A DNA stretch of 64,000 nucleotides from CAZJUP01 sp964549275 (lineage in GTDB: Bacteria > Fidelibacterota > Marinisomatia > Marinisomatales > TCS55), in contig CAZJUP010000011.1 of NCBI GenBank assembly GCA_964549275.1, positions 7,862 through 71,861 on the forward strand, given 5' to 3'. Shown here piece by piece: positions 41,810-51,012 of the stretch. The notes under the pieces are model-generated. The model did not search any database, had not been told where the DNA came from, and saw only the letters and a list, made by a program, of their open reading frames with translations. The first letter of the stretch is position 1. Each line of letters opens with the position of its first letter. Position numbers and translations under genes: made by a program.

Positions 41810-42860
41810 TTTAAATTATGAGTCCGTAACCGCTTTAATTGACCACCTCAAAACAAAAGGATCTGTTTATGCTCCACACCGGACGGGGGATGAATCAATT
41901 AAATTTGATAAAGTTTCTATTTCTGAGGAAGTAATATTAGATTATTCTCGAACACTTCAATCGGTAAAAAAGTATTTTTTGCCGCCAAAAGAAACACTGT
42001 TATCCTTTTCATTAGATAAGAATACTTTTGAAAAACCTGAGATAATTAGCGAGGATAGAATATTTCTAGGTGTCCACAGTTACGATATGCAGGCGGTATT
42101 AAGGTTAGATTTTAATTTTACACAGGGGAATCCGGAATGGAATTACATGTCCAGAAGAGAAAAGTCTATTTTTATTGGTGTTTCTTTTGAACCGGATGAA
42201 TATCATTTTAGTCGGTCTGTGGGAATATCTGTGGAAGAAATGGAAGGATTTGATCTCTTTCTTAATTGTCATGGTACAGGCTATACTGTTCACGTTGTTA
42301 GTGAGAAAGGACAAGGACTTTTAGCTGGATTTAATGGGATAACAAAAGCGTTAAACCAACCGTTCGTCCATAAGGAATTCCAAAACAAAATAAAGTATAA
42401 TCACAATCGGTTGTCTGATGTTCTTGCTGAAGCATGGGATTTTAAAGTTTGGGAAGATGTAGCTGAAAAATGTGTTGGGTGTGGAACGTGTAATTTGGTG
42501 TGCCCAACCTGTTATTGTTTCAATGTCAGTGATGATGTGGATTTAAGTTTAACTCATGGAAGTCGGGAACGATCATGGGATGGGTGTATGTTGAACAGTT
42601 TTGCCTTAGTAGCAGGGGGAGAAAATTTTAGAGGGAAATTGGCACAGAGACAACGTCACCGTGTCTATCGAAAATTTAAATATATCACAGAACTGACAGG
42701 TGAACCTTGGTGTACAGGATGTGGACGGTGTACTGCCTATTGCACTGCAGGAATCAGCCTTGTAGGAATTGTGAACGCATGCTGTGAAGAATATGAACAT
42801 AGACATGTTCATCGAAATATATCAAATTTAGAGGATAAAAAGGAAGGAGTTACAGCATGA
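41796..42860 (+). CDS. hydB: [NiFe] hydrogenase (group 3b) beta subunit, 4Fe-4S protein
   Basis: This roughly 354-residue iron-sulfur subunit corresponds to HydB of sulfhydrogenase I from Pyrococcus. Two ferredoxin motifs are near the C-terminus: CVGCGTCNLVCPTCYC and CTGCGRCTAYCTAG, which wire electrons between the catalytic dimer and the flavin subunit. The N-terminal half has the family's FLGVHSYDMQAVLRLDF region. ATG 41796 has GGGGA upstream; ATG 41784 is also in frame. Its TGA overlaps the hydG ATG (ATGA). The gene order hydB-hydG-hydD-hydA is as in P. furiosus. Confidence 0.9.
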   Translation: MKKYNLNYESVTALIDHLKTKGSVYAPHRTGDESIKFDKVSISEEVILDYSRTLQSVKKYFLPPKETLLSFSLDKNTFEKPEIISEDRIFLGVHSYDMQAVLRLDFNFTQGNPEWNYMSRREKSIFIGVSFEPDEYHFSRSVGISVEEMEGFDLFLNCHGTGYTVHVVSEKGQGLLAGFNGITKALNQPFVHKEFQNKIKYNHNRLSDVLAEAWDFKVWEDVAEKCVGCGTCNLVCPTCYCFNVSDDVDLSLTHGSRERSWDGCMLNSFALVAGGENFRGKLAQRQRHRVYRKFKYITELTGEPWCTGCGRCTAYCTAGISLVGIVNACCEEYEHRHVHRNISNLEDKKEGVTA

Positions 42861-43705
42861 GTACATCTCAATATTCAGAAATTTCTCCTGCAGAACTTTA
42901 CTACCCGGAAATGGCGGAAGTAACTGGGATTAAACAATTTACAGAAAAAGAGAAATGGTTTGAAATCACACTTCCCGGTGGTCGTAATTTAAACCACAAA
43001 CCGGGTCAATTTGTTGAAGTATCCTTATTTGGAATAGGAGAAGCACCAATATCAATTTCATCATCTCCGACTAAAAAGGGTGCATTTGATTTATGTGTTC
43101 GAAACGTGGGAATGTTAACGGATTGGATGCACAAAATAGATACCGGCATGAAAGTAGGGATTCGAGGTCCCTTTGGCCAGGGATTTGATGTGGATAGTTT
43201 CAAGAAGAAAGATATTTTAATTATTGGTGGGGGTATCGGGATCGTTCCTCTCCGCTCATTAATTAATTATATCATTGATAAACGGCAAGAATTTGGGCGA
43301 TTAATTATTTTATACGGAGCGAAATCTCCGCAGGAACTTCTGTATAAAGATGAGTTGGAACAATGGTCTGCCGACCTTTCCATAGAATACCATGTAACCG
43401 TTGACAGCAGTGATGGGAATTGGAAAGGTAACATAGGGGTGATTACCACTCTGATTCCCTCGTTGGAATTGGATTTGTCACAGACCATAACAGCAGTCGT
43501 TGGTCCTCCAGTCATGTATAAATTTGTTCTGATGGCCCTGAAGTCTAAAAGAATTCCTGATGAGAATATTTACCTGTCCCTTGAACGAAGGATGAAATGT
43601 GGAGTAGGGAAATGCGGACATTGTCAGATTAACCATTCCTACGTTTGCCAGGATGGGCCTGTGTATCATTATCCAGAAATAAAAACTTTGCAGGAGGCCA
43701 TCTGA
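42857..43705 (+). CDS. hydG: [NiFe] hydrogenase (group 3b) gamma subunit, FAD/NAD(P) reductase
   Basis: This 282-residue ferredoxin-NADP reductase-like subunit binds FAD through HKPGQFVEVSLFG and PISISSSP, NAD(P) through IIGGGIGIVPLRSL, and a [2Fe-2S] cluster through CGVGKCGHCQI and YVC near the end. It passes electrons between NAD(P)H and the hydrogenase core. It overlaps hydB by 4 bases and its TGA overlaps the hydD ATG. All cofactor residues look intact. Confidence 0.92.
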   Translation: MSTSQYSEISPAELYYPEMAEVTGIKQFTEKEKWFEITLPGGRNLNHKPGQFVEVSLFGIGEAPISISSSPTKKGAFDLCVRNVGMLTDWMHKIDTGMKVGIRGPFGQGFDVDSFKKKDILIIGGGIGIVPLRSLINYIIDKRQEFGRLIILYGAKSPQELLYKDELEQWSADLSIEYHVTVDSSDGNWKGNIGVITTLIPSLELDLSQTITAVVGPPVMYKFVLMALKSKRIPDENIYLSLERRMKCGVGKCGHCQINHSYVCQDGPVYHYPEIKTLQEAI

Positions 43706-44472
43706 TGGAAACTCAATCTGTGGAGAAGCAAAAACCCAAAGTCGCCTTTTTTGATTTCACAAGTTGTGAAGGATGTCAATTAAATAAATTGAACTTTGAG
43801 CATCAAATCCTCCAATTCCTGGAACATGTGGATATTGTGGAATTTCGGGAGGCAATGGATGACAAAGCAGACGAATACGATGTTACTTTCATAGAGGGGT
43901 CAATCTCAACACCAACATGCATTGAACGGATTCATGATATTCGGCGAAGGTCAAAAATTCTTGTTTCGTTAGGATCTTGCGCGTCGATTGGTGGCATCAA
44001 CGCGATGAAAAATCTTCAGCCCATTGAATCTGTTAGAGAAACAGTGTATGGCGAGGATAAATATTTATTCCCAACATTGCCAGCCATGCCGGTTTCAGCA
44101 GTAGTTAAGGTTGATTATGAAGTCCATGGTTGTCCCATGAGTCCTCAGGAATTTTTAATATTATTTAAAGCGCTTGTTATGGGTAAAGCACCTGTTAAAC
44201 CCGACGCAGCGGTTTGTGTGGAGTGTAAATTGAGGGAAAATGAATGTTTGTATGACCGGGGAATGGTGTGTCTTGGTCCCATAACGCGGGGAGGATGTGA
44301 CGCCATTTGTCCCAGTTTTGGACAATTTTGTACCGGATGTCGGGGTTTGGTTCCGGATCCGAATAAGAATGCCATGCTTGAAATATTAATTGACCATGGT
44401 CTCTCTTACAAAGAAGCGGAAAATCGCTTAACTTTATTTAATAGTTTTAATCGTCAATACCCACTAAAGTGA
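43705..44472 (+). CDS. hydD: [NiFe] hydrogenase (group 3b) small (delta) subunit
   Basis: This 255-residue small subunit carries FeS clusters next to the NiFe site: proximal cluster residues in FTSCEGCQLNKL, LGSCASIGG and VHGCPMSPQEF, and further clusters in CVECKLRENEC and CPSFGQFCTGCRG. There is no Tat signal, so it is cytoplasmic as expected for group 3. I start at ATG 43705, which shares bases with the hydG stop (TGATG) and has AGGAGG upstream; an ORF start at 43645 is out of register with the family. Confidence 0.92.
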   Translation: METQSVEKQKPKVAFFDFTSCEGCQLNKLNFEHQILQFLEHVDIVEFREAMDDKADEYDVTFIEGSISTPTCIERIHDIRRRSKILVSLGSCASIGGINAMKNLQPIESVRETVYGEDKYLFPTLPAMPVSAVVKVDYEVHGCPMSPQEFLILFKALVMGKAPVKPDAAVCVECKLRENECLYDRGMVCLGPITRGGCDAICPSFGQFCTGCRGLVPDPNKNAMLEILIDHGLSYKEAENRLTLFNSFNRQYPLK

Positions 44473-44479
44473 GGGGAAA

Positions 44480-45787
44480 ATGAGCAAAAATTTAGATATC
44501 AATATTCATCACCTGACTCGAGTAGAGGGCCATGGAAATATTGTTGTGAATATGAAAGAGGGACAGTTAGAGCGCTGTGAATTGGAGATTGTGGAAGCGC
44601 CTCGCTATTTTGAAGCCATGCTCAAAGGACGAAGTTTTCATGAAACAGCTATTATTACCTCAAGGATTTGTGGGATTTGTTCTCTGGGACATCAAATAGC
44701 TTCTCTTCAAGCCACAGAAGATGCTCTAGGTCTGAATATCACTGAACAAACAAGGTTATTAAGAAAATTGCTTACCAACGGGGCCACCCTTCAATCTCAT
44801 ATTCTCCACGTTTATTTCTTGGTGGCCCCAGACCTTTTGAATGCTCCAAGCGTTTTTCCATTGGTTCCGACCCATAAGGAGGTTATCCTGAGGGCGCTGA
44901 GGATGAAGCGGTTGGCCAATGATATCGGGGATATTGTTTCAGGGCGTGCAGTGCATCCTATTACACCAGTTCCGGGTGGATTCACAAAAATTCCCACAAA
45001 ACAAGAACTCATAGAAATAAAACGGCGTCTTATTGAAGAAGGAATACCCGATTTGAAGGAGACAGTCAAAACAGTATCTGCTCTTGCCGGTGAAATTCCA
45101 GCTTTTGAAAGGGAGACTGAATATATCTCCTTAAAAAATGAAAATGAATATGCACTGTACAATGGTCATATTTTTTCTTCCGATAGTGGTCCGTCAGACA
45201 TTTATGAGTACAAAAGCATGACAAATGAACATGTGGTGGCCCATTCCACCAGTAAGCATTGCAACCATTCCCGGAGCAGTTATATGGTGGGAGCGTTAGC
45301 CAGAACGAATAATAATTTTGACCAACTTTTACCCATTGCTAAATCCGCTGCTGAATCTCTGGGTTTAAAACCACAATGTTACAATCCCTATATGAACAAT
45401 GTCGCACAAGTTATAGAAGCTGCACACGTTGTGGAAGATTCTATCGCCATAATTGATACGGTGTTGGAGAACGGTCTTAAAGATGAAAAACCCAATCAAA
45501 AACCCACAAAATATGGTTCAGGAGTTGGAGCAACAGAAGTTCCACGGGGAATTCTCTATCACGAATATGAATATGATAAAAAAGGTCAGATTGTTTCTGC
45601 TAATTGCATTATTCCCACAGGCCAAAATCTAGCGAATATCGACGACGATATGAAAAAACTGATTCCGGAAATTATTGAAAAACCAAAACATTCCATTGAA
45701 AAACACTTGGAAATGCTGGTGCGAGCCTATGACCCTTGTATTTCTTGTTCCGTTCACTTTTTAAATATTGAGTTTAAGGACGAATGA
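44480..45787 (+). CDS. hydA: [NiFe] hydrogenase (group 3b) large (alpha) catalytic subunit
   Basis: This 435-residue catalytic subunit binds the Ni-Fe(CN)2CO centre. The N-terminal motif is SRICGICSLGHQ and the C-terminal motif DPCISCSVH (residues 418-426), giving the four cysteine ligands. A 9-residue tail (FLNIEFKDE) after the last His should be removed by the protease encoded next. Group 3b enzymes are bidirectional NADP-linked hydrogenases, some with sulfur-reductase activity. An AGGGGA Shine-Dalgarno precedes the ATG. The hyp accessory genes are not in the window. Confidence 0.94.
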   Translation: MSKNLDINIHHLTRVEGHGNIVVNMKEGQLERCELEIVEAPRYFEAMLKGRSFHETAIITSRICGICSLGHQIASLQATEDALGLNITEQTRLLRKLLTNGATLQSHILHVYFLVAPDLLNAPSVFPLVPTHKEVILRALRMKRLANDIGDIVSGRAVHPITPVPGGFTKIPTKQELIEIKRRLIEEGIPDLKETVKTVSALAGEIPAFERETEYISLKNENEYALYNGHIFSSDSGPSDIYEYKSMTNEHVVAHSTSKHCNHSRSSYMVGALARTNNNFDQLLPIAKSAAESLGLKPQCYNPYMNNVAQVIEAAHVVEDSIAIIDTVLENGLKDEKPNQKPTKYGSGVGATEVPRGILYHEYEYDKKGQIVSANCIIPTGQNLANIDDDMKKLIPEIIEKPKHSIEKHLEMLVRAYDPCISCSVHFLNIEFKDE

Positions 45788-46266
45788 TTCGAATTATTGC
45801 CATTGGCAACAGCCTGTATGGCGACGATGGTGTCGGGGCTGTTATCCTTGATGAGTTAAAGAAAATAGATAGTTTTGAGTCTATCGATTTAGTAAATGGT
45901 CATGTGGATGCTCTGGGGCTGATAGACAAGTTTGCCGGAGTAAACCATGTTATTTTGATTGATGCAGCGAAAATGGGTGAACTGCCGGGAACGGTGAAAG
46001 TATTTGATGGAAAAAAAGCCACTTTAAAAATAAAATCCGATCATCTTTCCGTCCATGGATTAAGCATAGCCGACACTCTTGTTTTAGCTAAAAAAATTGA
46101 ACAATACCCGGAAAAACTGACGATAGTGGCTATTGAACCAGAACGGATATCTATCCCGGAAGGTCTGAGCCAATCGGTGTTAAATTCCATACCGAATGCT
46201 GTTTCAAAAATTTGTAGTCTTGTAATGGAAAGAAACCCATCCATTGAAAGGGGGAACTATGCCTAA
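45784..46266 (+). CDS. Hydrogenase maturation protease
   Basis: This 160-residue HycI/HyaD-type endopeptidase trims the hydA C-terminus after nickel insertion. The N-terminal motif IAIGNSLYGDDGVG contains the nickel-sensing Asp; further family residues are in LVNGHVDALGLID, HVILIDAAKMG and SDHLSVHGLSIADTL. It overlaps hydA by 4 bases (ATGA) and the response regulator by 8 bases. Confidence 0.92.
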   Translation: MIRIIAIGNSLYGDDGVGAVILDELKKIDSFESIDLVNGHVDALGLIDKFAGVNHVILIDAAKMGELPGTVKVFDGKKATLKIKSDHLSVHGLSIADTLVLAKKIEQYPEKLTIVAIEPERISIPEGLSQSVLNSIPNAVSKICSLVMERNPSIERGNYA

Positions 46267-46648
46267 GAAAATAATGATTATTGATGATGATATTGATCTT
46301 GTAGAAGCAATGCGGCTGACATTGGAAGCAGGGAGTTACACTGTAATCGATGCCCAGGAGGGGCAAAAGGGACTAGAAATTTTAAAACAGGAAAAACCCG
46401 ACTTACTTATTTTGGATGTAATGATGGATACTCAGGATGAAGGGTTTCAACTGGCCTACCAGATACGGTCTAATCCTGAAACAAAAGAAATCCCAATCAT
46501 AATGGTTACAGCAGTGGGCTCACAGACAGGGTATGCATTCGATCCGGCCAGGGATGAAGATTTTCTACCCGTGGATGAATATATCGAAAAACCGGTAAAT
46601 CCGTCGGCGCTTTTGGATGCAGTAAAACGAAACTTGCCAATTGCATGA
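46259..46648 (+). CDS. Single-domain response regulator in the hydrogenase operon
   Basis: This 129-residue receiver domain has the acidic pocket DDD at 9-11, phosphoacceptor D53 in LLILDVMMD, the Thr in IMVTAVGS and the Lys in EYIEKPVNP. There is no output domain. The insert AFDPARDEDFLPVDEY after the Thr is a variant I associate with regulators found in hydrogenase and NADH-dehydrogenase gene clusters. The ATG at 46259 follows GGGGG. It overlaps the kinase gene by 4 bases, so the two form a pair. Confidence 0.88.
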   Translation: MPKKIMIIDDDIDLVEAMRLTLEAGSYTVIDAQEGQKGLEILKQEKPDLLILDVMMDTQDEGFQLAYQIRSNPETKEIPIIMVTAVGSQTGYAFDPARDEDFLPVDEYIEKPVNPSALLDAVKRNLPIA

Positions 46649-47970
46649 ATCCCGTTAACGGAGACGTTTTTTCTTTTTATACGCCTGAATCTCTCCGCAG
46701 GAAAAACTTATGGTTGATTAATCTACGGTGGATTGCCACAGTAACTACAATAGCCCTTATACTTATTGGTTCCGTTGTTATCCCCGGACAACTCCCCTTT
46801 TTAAAATTAATCCTTGTCCTCATGCTCCTAGTGGGGTTTAACCTGATTTACGGTTGGTTTGCAGAAAAGTATCCCCCAACATTGCTTCAGGGTGAGCTGA
46901 CCTTTGTCCGAATTCAAATGTACGTCGATTTAGTCCTGTTGACCTTACTCATTCACCTAACAGGAGGAGCGAGTAATCCGTTTTATCTTTTTTATATTTT
47001 TCATGTCATTATTGCCTGTACCATTTTTGAAGAAAAAAATGAAGCCTACGGTATTACCATAATCGCGGTCGTATTATTTAGCTTGATGACCTTGTTAGAA
47101 TATTTAGGATGGGTCGATTATTATAGTATTTTTCATTCTACCTTAGAACCGTTCCAAGTAGCCATTGCTTTGGGTGTTTTTTATGTTACCCTTTTTGCCA
47201 GTTCGTACCTAGGTGTTACTTTAATGGCCAGGCATAAAAAGGTAAAAAATCTTCTCTATGAACAAAACCAAATTTTAGAGGAAACAGCCCAATCTAAATT
47301 GAAATTTTTCAGGTTCGTTTCTCATGAACTAAAATCACCCATTGTGGCGATCCAGAGTGCCATTAATGTGGTATTGGATGTCTTAAAACCAGATATCGAA
47401 ACAAAATCATTAGATATGCTGACTCGAGCTCGAAACAGGGCATCCGGAATGTTAGACATTTTAAAAGATTTGTTAGATGTTTCTTATGACAGGGGTAAAG
47501 ATGGAGAAGACGTGGAAAAAGTTGTCCCTTGCGATTATTTGAAGGAATTTATTGAAAATGAAAAACCTTTAGCCAAAGAAAAAGATGTGGAGATTGTGGA
47601 AGATATTTGTGCGGAGCGTGGAACATTACGAATTGACAAATTTATTTTAGAAAAAATCTACTCAAATTTATTATCCAATGCTATTCGGTATACCCCCAAA
47701 GGTGGTCGAGTATCTCTATCAACTGAACTAACGGGAAGCCACTGGTCTTTTAAGGTTGCAGATACAGGTATTGGGATTACACCATTGGACCAGAAGCACA
47801 TATTTGATGAATTTTATCGCGCTAAAAATGCAAAAGAATGCGAACCCACAGGAACAGGATTAGGGATGAACATTGTTAAAAATCTGGTGGAGCAACTTCA
47901 AGGTGCTATTGAACTAAAAAGTGAACTGAACCAGGGAACAACCATAACCGTTCGAATTCCGCTCCCATGA
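46645..47970 (+). CDS. Membrane sensor histidine kinase in the hydrogenase operon
   Basis: This 441-residue kinase has six hydrophobic helices in about residues 20-195 with little periplasmic loop, a linker coil, then HisKA with the phosphoacceptor in FVSHELKSPIVAI and an HATPase_c domain (YSNLLSNAIRYTPKGG, ADTGIGITP, GTGLGMNIVKNL). The sensor resembles membrane-embedded, redox or ligand-sensing types. Co-transcription with hydBGDA suggests that it reports cell redox, membrane or hydrogen status to the receiver protein next to it. Confidence 0.9.
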   Translation: MNPVNGDVFSFYTPESLRRKNLWLINLRWIATVTTIALILIGSVVIPGQLPFLKLILVLMLLVGFNLIYGWFAEKYPPTLLQGELTFVRIQMYVDLVLLTLLIHLTGGASNPFYLFYIFHVIIACTIFEEKNEAYGITIIAVVLFSLMTLLEYLGWVDYYSIFHSTLEPFQVAIALGVFYVTLFASSYLGVTLMARHKKVKNLLYEQNQILEETAQSKLKFFRFVSHELKSPIVAIQSAINVVLDVLKPDIETKSLDMLTRARNRASGMLDILKDLLDVSYDRGKDGEDVEKVVPCDYLKEFIENEKPLAKEKDVEIVEDICAERGTLRIDKFILEKIYSNLLSNAIRYTPKGGRVSLSTELTGSHWSFKVADTGIGITPLDQKHIFDEFYRAKNAKECEPTGTGLGMNIVKNLVEQLQGAIELKSELNQGTTITVRIPLP

Positions 47971-48440
47971 TAAAAATGCCAATTGGAGGTATTCTCCGAG
48001 ATTCTGAGCTCACCATGATAGAGTGTCTAGGACTGCCTGACCGACCCGGAATGGCGGGTAAACTACTGTCTCACCTTGGTGAAAATGAGATTAATTTAAA
48101 GTTTATTGCAGAGTGTACTGATTTGGAAGGATATGGAAACTTGTCTTTTTGTTTGGAAGGTGCAGATGCTTCCATTGCCTTAAATATGATGAAAAATATT
48201 CATTCTGATGGTAAGCCCAAAAAAATTCTTCGTAAAGACGGTGTAACAGCTCTTACGATTTACGGTCCACATTTTCGAGATAAACCTGCTATTAGCGGAA
48301 TGATTTGTTCTGTGCTGGGACAGGCAGATATAAATATTTTAGGAATTTCCACTTCCATTTCTTCTGTGTGCTGTATTGTGTGGGATGAAGAATTCCCCAG
48401 AGCCTACAAAAATTTAATCCGTATATTTTCATTACCTTAA
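47967..48440 (+). CDS. Double-ACT-domain regulatory protein
   Basis: This 157-residue protein consists of two ACT-like repeats. The first begins ECLGLPDRPGMAGKLLSHLGE (residues about 18-85), the second TIYGPHFRDKPAISGMICSVLGQADINI (about 93-157), the pattern of aspartokinase-type ACT pairs that bind small ligands at an interface. It has no catalytic domain. It is last in the hydrogenase operon (4-base overlap with the kinase) and is followed by a terminator. A sensor for an amino acid or other effector acting on the hydrogenase or the two-component pair is possible. Confidence 0.8.
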   Translation: MIKMPIGGILRDSELTMIECLGLPDRPGMAGKLLSHLGENEINLKFIAECTDLEGYGNLSFCLEGADASIALNMMKNIHSDGKPKKILRKDGVTALTIYGPHFRDKPAISGMICSVLGQADINILGISTSISSVCCIVWDEEFPRAYKNLIRIFSLP

Positions 48441-48443
48441 AGT

Positions 48444-48467
48444 AAAGGGGCTTTTCAGCCCCTTTTT
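48444..48467 (+). terminator. Intrinsic terminator of the hydrogenase operon
   Basis: AAAGGGGCT (48444-48452) pairs with AGCCCCTTT (48457-48465) around TTTC, followed by TTTTT ending at 48467. It starts 4 bases after the stop of the double-ACT gene. The convergent gene ending at 48480 may also use it from the other side. Confidence 0.88.
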
Positions 48468-48479
48468 ATGATTTATCCT

Positions 48480-48884
48480 TTATTTTTGAATTTTTTCCAT
48501 AGCAAGGTCCAGATTTGTTGAATCTGGAAATGAATCCTGTATTTCTTCTGAATAGAATGTGGTGTATTTTATCCCATTCCAGGTAAAAGTGGCTCCGGGA
48601 CCTAATTTTTGTCTTGCTTCTGCAAAGGCTTCCCCGAAGGAAATTTTTTCTTCAGGTTCATTTTTAACGGTCGAATCAGAATGGATTGCTACAGATACCA
48701 TAAGCTCGGAATCCGAAGGCTCCAATTCCATGAGAATGGCTTCCGATACAGGTGGGCCAATCCAATCCGGTTTTATTGCGGTGAGTTCATTAGGGTTCTT
48801 CTTTAGACTGCCATAGAGGATTAGGACTGTTGTCCCAAGTATAAGTGCAGTCATAGTGATAATTTCGGTTTTTTTCTGGGGCAT
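48480..48884 (-). CDS. Small membrane-anchored protein of unknown function
   Basis: This 134-residue protein has an N-terminal helix (MTALILGTTVLILYGSL), a proline/acid-rich linker and a short C-terminal motif ISFGEAFAEARQKLGPGATF followed by WNGIKYTTFYSEE. I recall this GEAFAEARxxLGPG/WNGxxYTT pattern from small proteins of FCB bacteria, but no function is known. An AAGGAG precedes the ATG on the minus strand. It is separated from the next upstream gene by a terminator. Confidence 0.7.
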   Translation of the reverse strand: MPQKKTEIITMTALILGTTVLILYGSLKKNPNELTAIKPDWIGPPVSEAILMELEPSDSELMVSVAIHSDSTVKNEPEEKISFGEAFAEARQKLGPGATFTWNGIKYTTFYSEEIQDSFPDSTNLDLAMEKIQK

Positions 48885-48908
48885 GGCGTGCTCCTTTCGA
48901 ATTAGTTC

Positions 48909-48940
48909 AAAAAAAGAGGGAACGCCTCGGGCATTCCCTC
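48909..48940 (-). terminator. Intrinsic terminator of the CC0125-type lipoprotein gene
   Basis: On the minus strand GAGGGAATGCC and GGCGTTCCCTC (plus coordinates 48940-48930 and 48926-48916) pair with one mismatch around CGA and are followed by seven T (48915-48909). It separates the lipoprotein gene at 49020-49523 from the gene at 48480-48884. Confidence 0.85.
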
Positions 48941-49019
48941 CTTGTCTCTTCAGTTTAAAGAGAAAAATGAAAGATTTGTTCCAGATTTTAGTGCATTTTT
49001 ACTAATCCATTGGATTTTT

Positions 49020-49523
49020 CTACCGAATTCGTGGAGCTAAATCCTTCATAATTTTTTCCGGATCCAGCCTGCTCGCTCTAAAAGTAGTATACTTGGAATT
49101 GTCTTGATTAAATGGGGCAATAACATAAACTCCAACCCATTCCGTAGATGCGGTGGCTGTAGTCAGATCAGGGTTTACCACTGTTCGGGTTCCCATGGAC
49201 TGGGATTGCCTGGTTTCAAATGGTTGGTTAATGGTAGGATCCTGGACTGATTCCTTTTGATGGCTTTTATCTTCCATTAATACAAAAGAATCAAATCCCC
49301 TTTCTAATGTCACTTCAGCGCACCGGTACAACAGGCGATCCATAGTTTTTTGTACAGAAACATGCTGATTCCCGTAATACCTTACTTCAATCATATCCTT
49401 GCCTATTTCTTTTTCTTCATAACCTCCTAAAACACCTCGGGGACCATAGGTAGAACCACATCCTGAAATACAGATAAGTAATAGCCCGAAAATGAGAGAA
49501 TTTAGTTTGGTGGGAATTTTCAT
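49020..49523 (-). CDS. CC0125/CC1285-type lipoprotein
   Basis: This 167-residue lipoprotein has lipobox ISGC (Cys22). The pattern GGYEEKEIGKDMIEVRYYGN followed by DRLLYRCAEVTLERGFDSFVLM is that of the small CC0125/CC1285 lipoprotein family. The C-terminal part is acidic/neutral without motifs. It is monocistronic with its own terminator. Function unknown; an outer-membrane location is inferred from the lipobox. Confidence 0.75.
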   Translation of the reverse strand: MKIPTKLNSLIFGLLLICISGCGSTYGPRGVLGGYEEKEIGKDMIEVRYYGNQHVSVQKTMDRLLYRCAEVTLERGFDSFVLMEDKSHQKESVQDPTINQPFETRQSQSMGTRTVVNPDLTTATASTEWVGVYVIAPFNQDNSKYTTFRASRLDPEKIMKDLAPRIR

Positions 49524-49617
49524 TGAATTTAATCAAAGTTACATGGCGGAAACTATACTTTACAATATGAATTAATTCATTCAACCGTTTCAGAACCCCT
49601 TAACACATTTTAATTTC

Positions 49618-51012
49618 ATGCTCATGTTTAAGGCGAAAGTATACAAAGAACGGCGGAAAAAACTATTTTCAGCCATGGAAACCGGCCAAGTCTTGTTAAT
49701 GGGTAACAAATACACTCCTATGAATTACCAGGAAAACGTATATCCCTTTCGCCAAGACAGCAGTTTTTTATACTATATTGGGATTAATCTACCTGATTTA
49801 GCGGCATTGGTAAATATTGACTCCGGGAAAGTGACACTTTTTGGAGATGAACAATCCATGGACGACAAGATTTGGATGGGGTCTAGACCTCCACTCTTAG
49901 AATGGGCAAAAATCGGCGGTATAGATTCTATACGTCCATATTGTGAATTGGAAAAATGCTTTCCAAAGGATAAAAAGGAGATTCATTATCTCCCACCATA
50001 CCGGAGCGATATCCAAATAGAATTAGGAGTTCTATTGGATGTCTCCCGTGTCGAAGTAAGCCAGAACTTCTCAGAAAAATTAATCTATAAAATAGCAACT
50101 CAGCGATCGGTAAAATCATCCGAGGAGATCAATGAAATAAAATCGGCATTAGATGTTTCTGCTGCAATGCATAAAGCAGCAATGATTATGACCCATCCTG
50201 GTAGGAGTGAAATAATAGTTGCAGGACAAATGGAAGGCATTGTGTTGTCTCACGGCTGTCAATTAGCCTATCCCATAATATTTACTACCCGTGGAGAGGT
50301 ACTCCATAATCATCCTAAAAATATTACAATGCGTGATGGTGATCTAGTCCTGAATGATGCGGGGGCATCCTCTCCTTTGGGATATGCAAGTGATATAACA
50401 CGAACTTTTCCTGTAAATGGGAAATTTTCTTCCCGACAAAAAGATATTTACGAATTGGTTTTTGATATGCAGGAAGCTGCTTTTGAATTATGCAAACCGG
50501 AAATTCCCTATGTGGATGCTCACTTAGCGGCGGCAAAAGTTGGAGTGAGAGGATTAAAAAAACTTGGACTAATGAAAGGAGATGCAGATGAAGCGGTTGC
50601 TGCTGGAGCATATGCTTTATTTTTCCCACACGGGATTGGTCATATGTTGGGATTAGACGTTCATGATATGGAAAGTTTTGGAGAAGATTTTATAGGGTAT
50701 GACAAAAAATATACACGAAGTCCTCAGTTTGGATTGAGAAATCTGAGGTTAAGCAAACCGCTGAAAGAGGGATATGTCATAACGGTAGAACCTGGACTTT
50801 ATTTTATTCCAAGATTAATGGATTTATGGAAAAAAGAAAAAAAACACTCGGAATTTATCTGTTATGATTTAATAGAAGAATATCGCAGTTTTGGAGGGAT
50901 AAGAATTGAAGATAATGTTCTGATTACGGACACCGGGTATTCCGTATTAGGACAGCCAATACCGAAAACAATTTCAGACATAGAAAAAATAATGGATACA
51001 TCACATGCGTAA
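49618..51012 (+). CDS. pepP: Xaa-Pro aminopeptidase (aminopeptidase P, M24B)
   Basis: This 464-residue M24 metallopeptidase removes N-terminal residues preceding proline. The N-terminal AMP domain begins YKERRKKLFSAMETGQVLLMG and has QDSSFLYYIGINLPD. The metal ligands are in LNDAGASSPLGYASDITRTFP (two Asp), FPHGIGHMLGLDVHD (His), ITVEPGLYF (Glu) and GIRIEDNVLIT (Glu). It is cytoplasmic. ATG 49618 and 49624 are both possible. Its end overlaps a 43-codon ORF by 8 bases. Confidence 0.92.
   Translation: MLMFKAKVYKERRKKLFSAMETGQVLLMGNKYTPMNYQENVYPFRQDSSFLYYIGINLPDLAALVNIDSGKVTLFGDEQSMDDKIWMGSRPPLLEWAKIGGIDSIRPYCELEKCFPKDKKEIHYLPPYRSDIQIELGVLLDVSRVEVSQNFSEKLIYKIATQRSVKSSEEINEIKSALDVSAAMHKAAMIMTHPGRSEIIVAGQMEGIVLSHGCQLAYPIIFTTRGEVLHNHPKNITMRDGDLVLNDAGASSPLGYASDITRTFPVNGKFSSRQKDIYELVFDMQEAAFELCKPEIPYVDAHLAAAKVGVRGLKKLGLMKGDADEAVAAGAYALFFPHGIGHMLGLDVHDMESFGEDFIGYDKKYTRSPQFGLRNLRLSKPLKEGYVITVEPGLYFIPRLMDLWKKEKKHSEFICYDLIEEYRSFGGIRIEDNVLITDTGYSVLGQPIPKTISDIEKIMDTSHA

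Noticed and set aside
43645..43704. Upstream 20-codon extension of hydD
   Set aside because: It overlaps the conserved [2Fe-2S] end of hydG and lacks similarity to small subunits; the TGATG start with AGGAGG is better.
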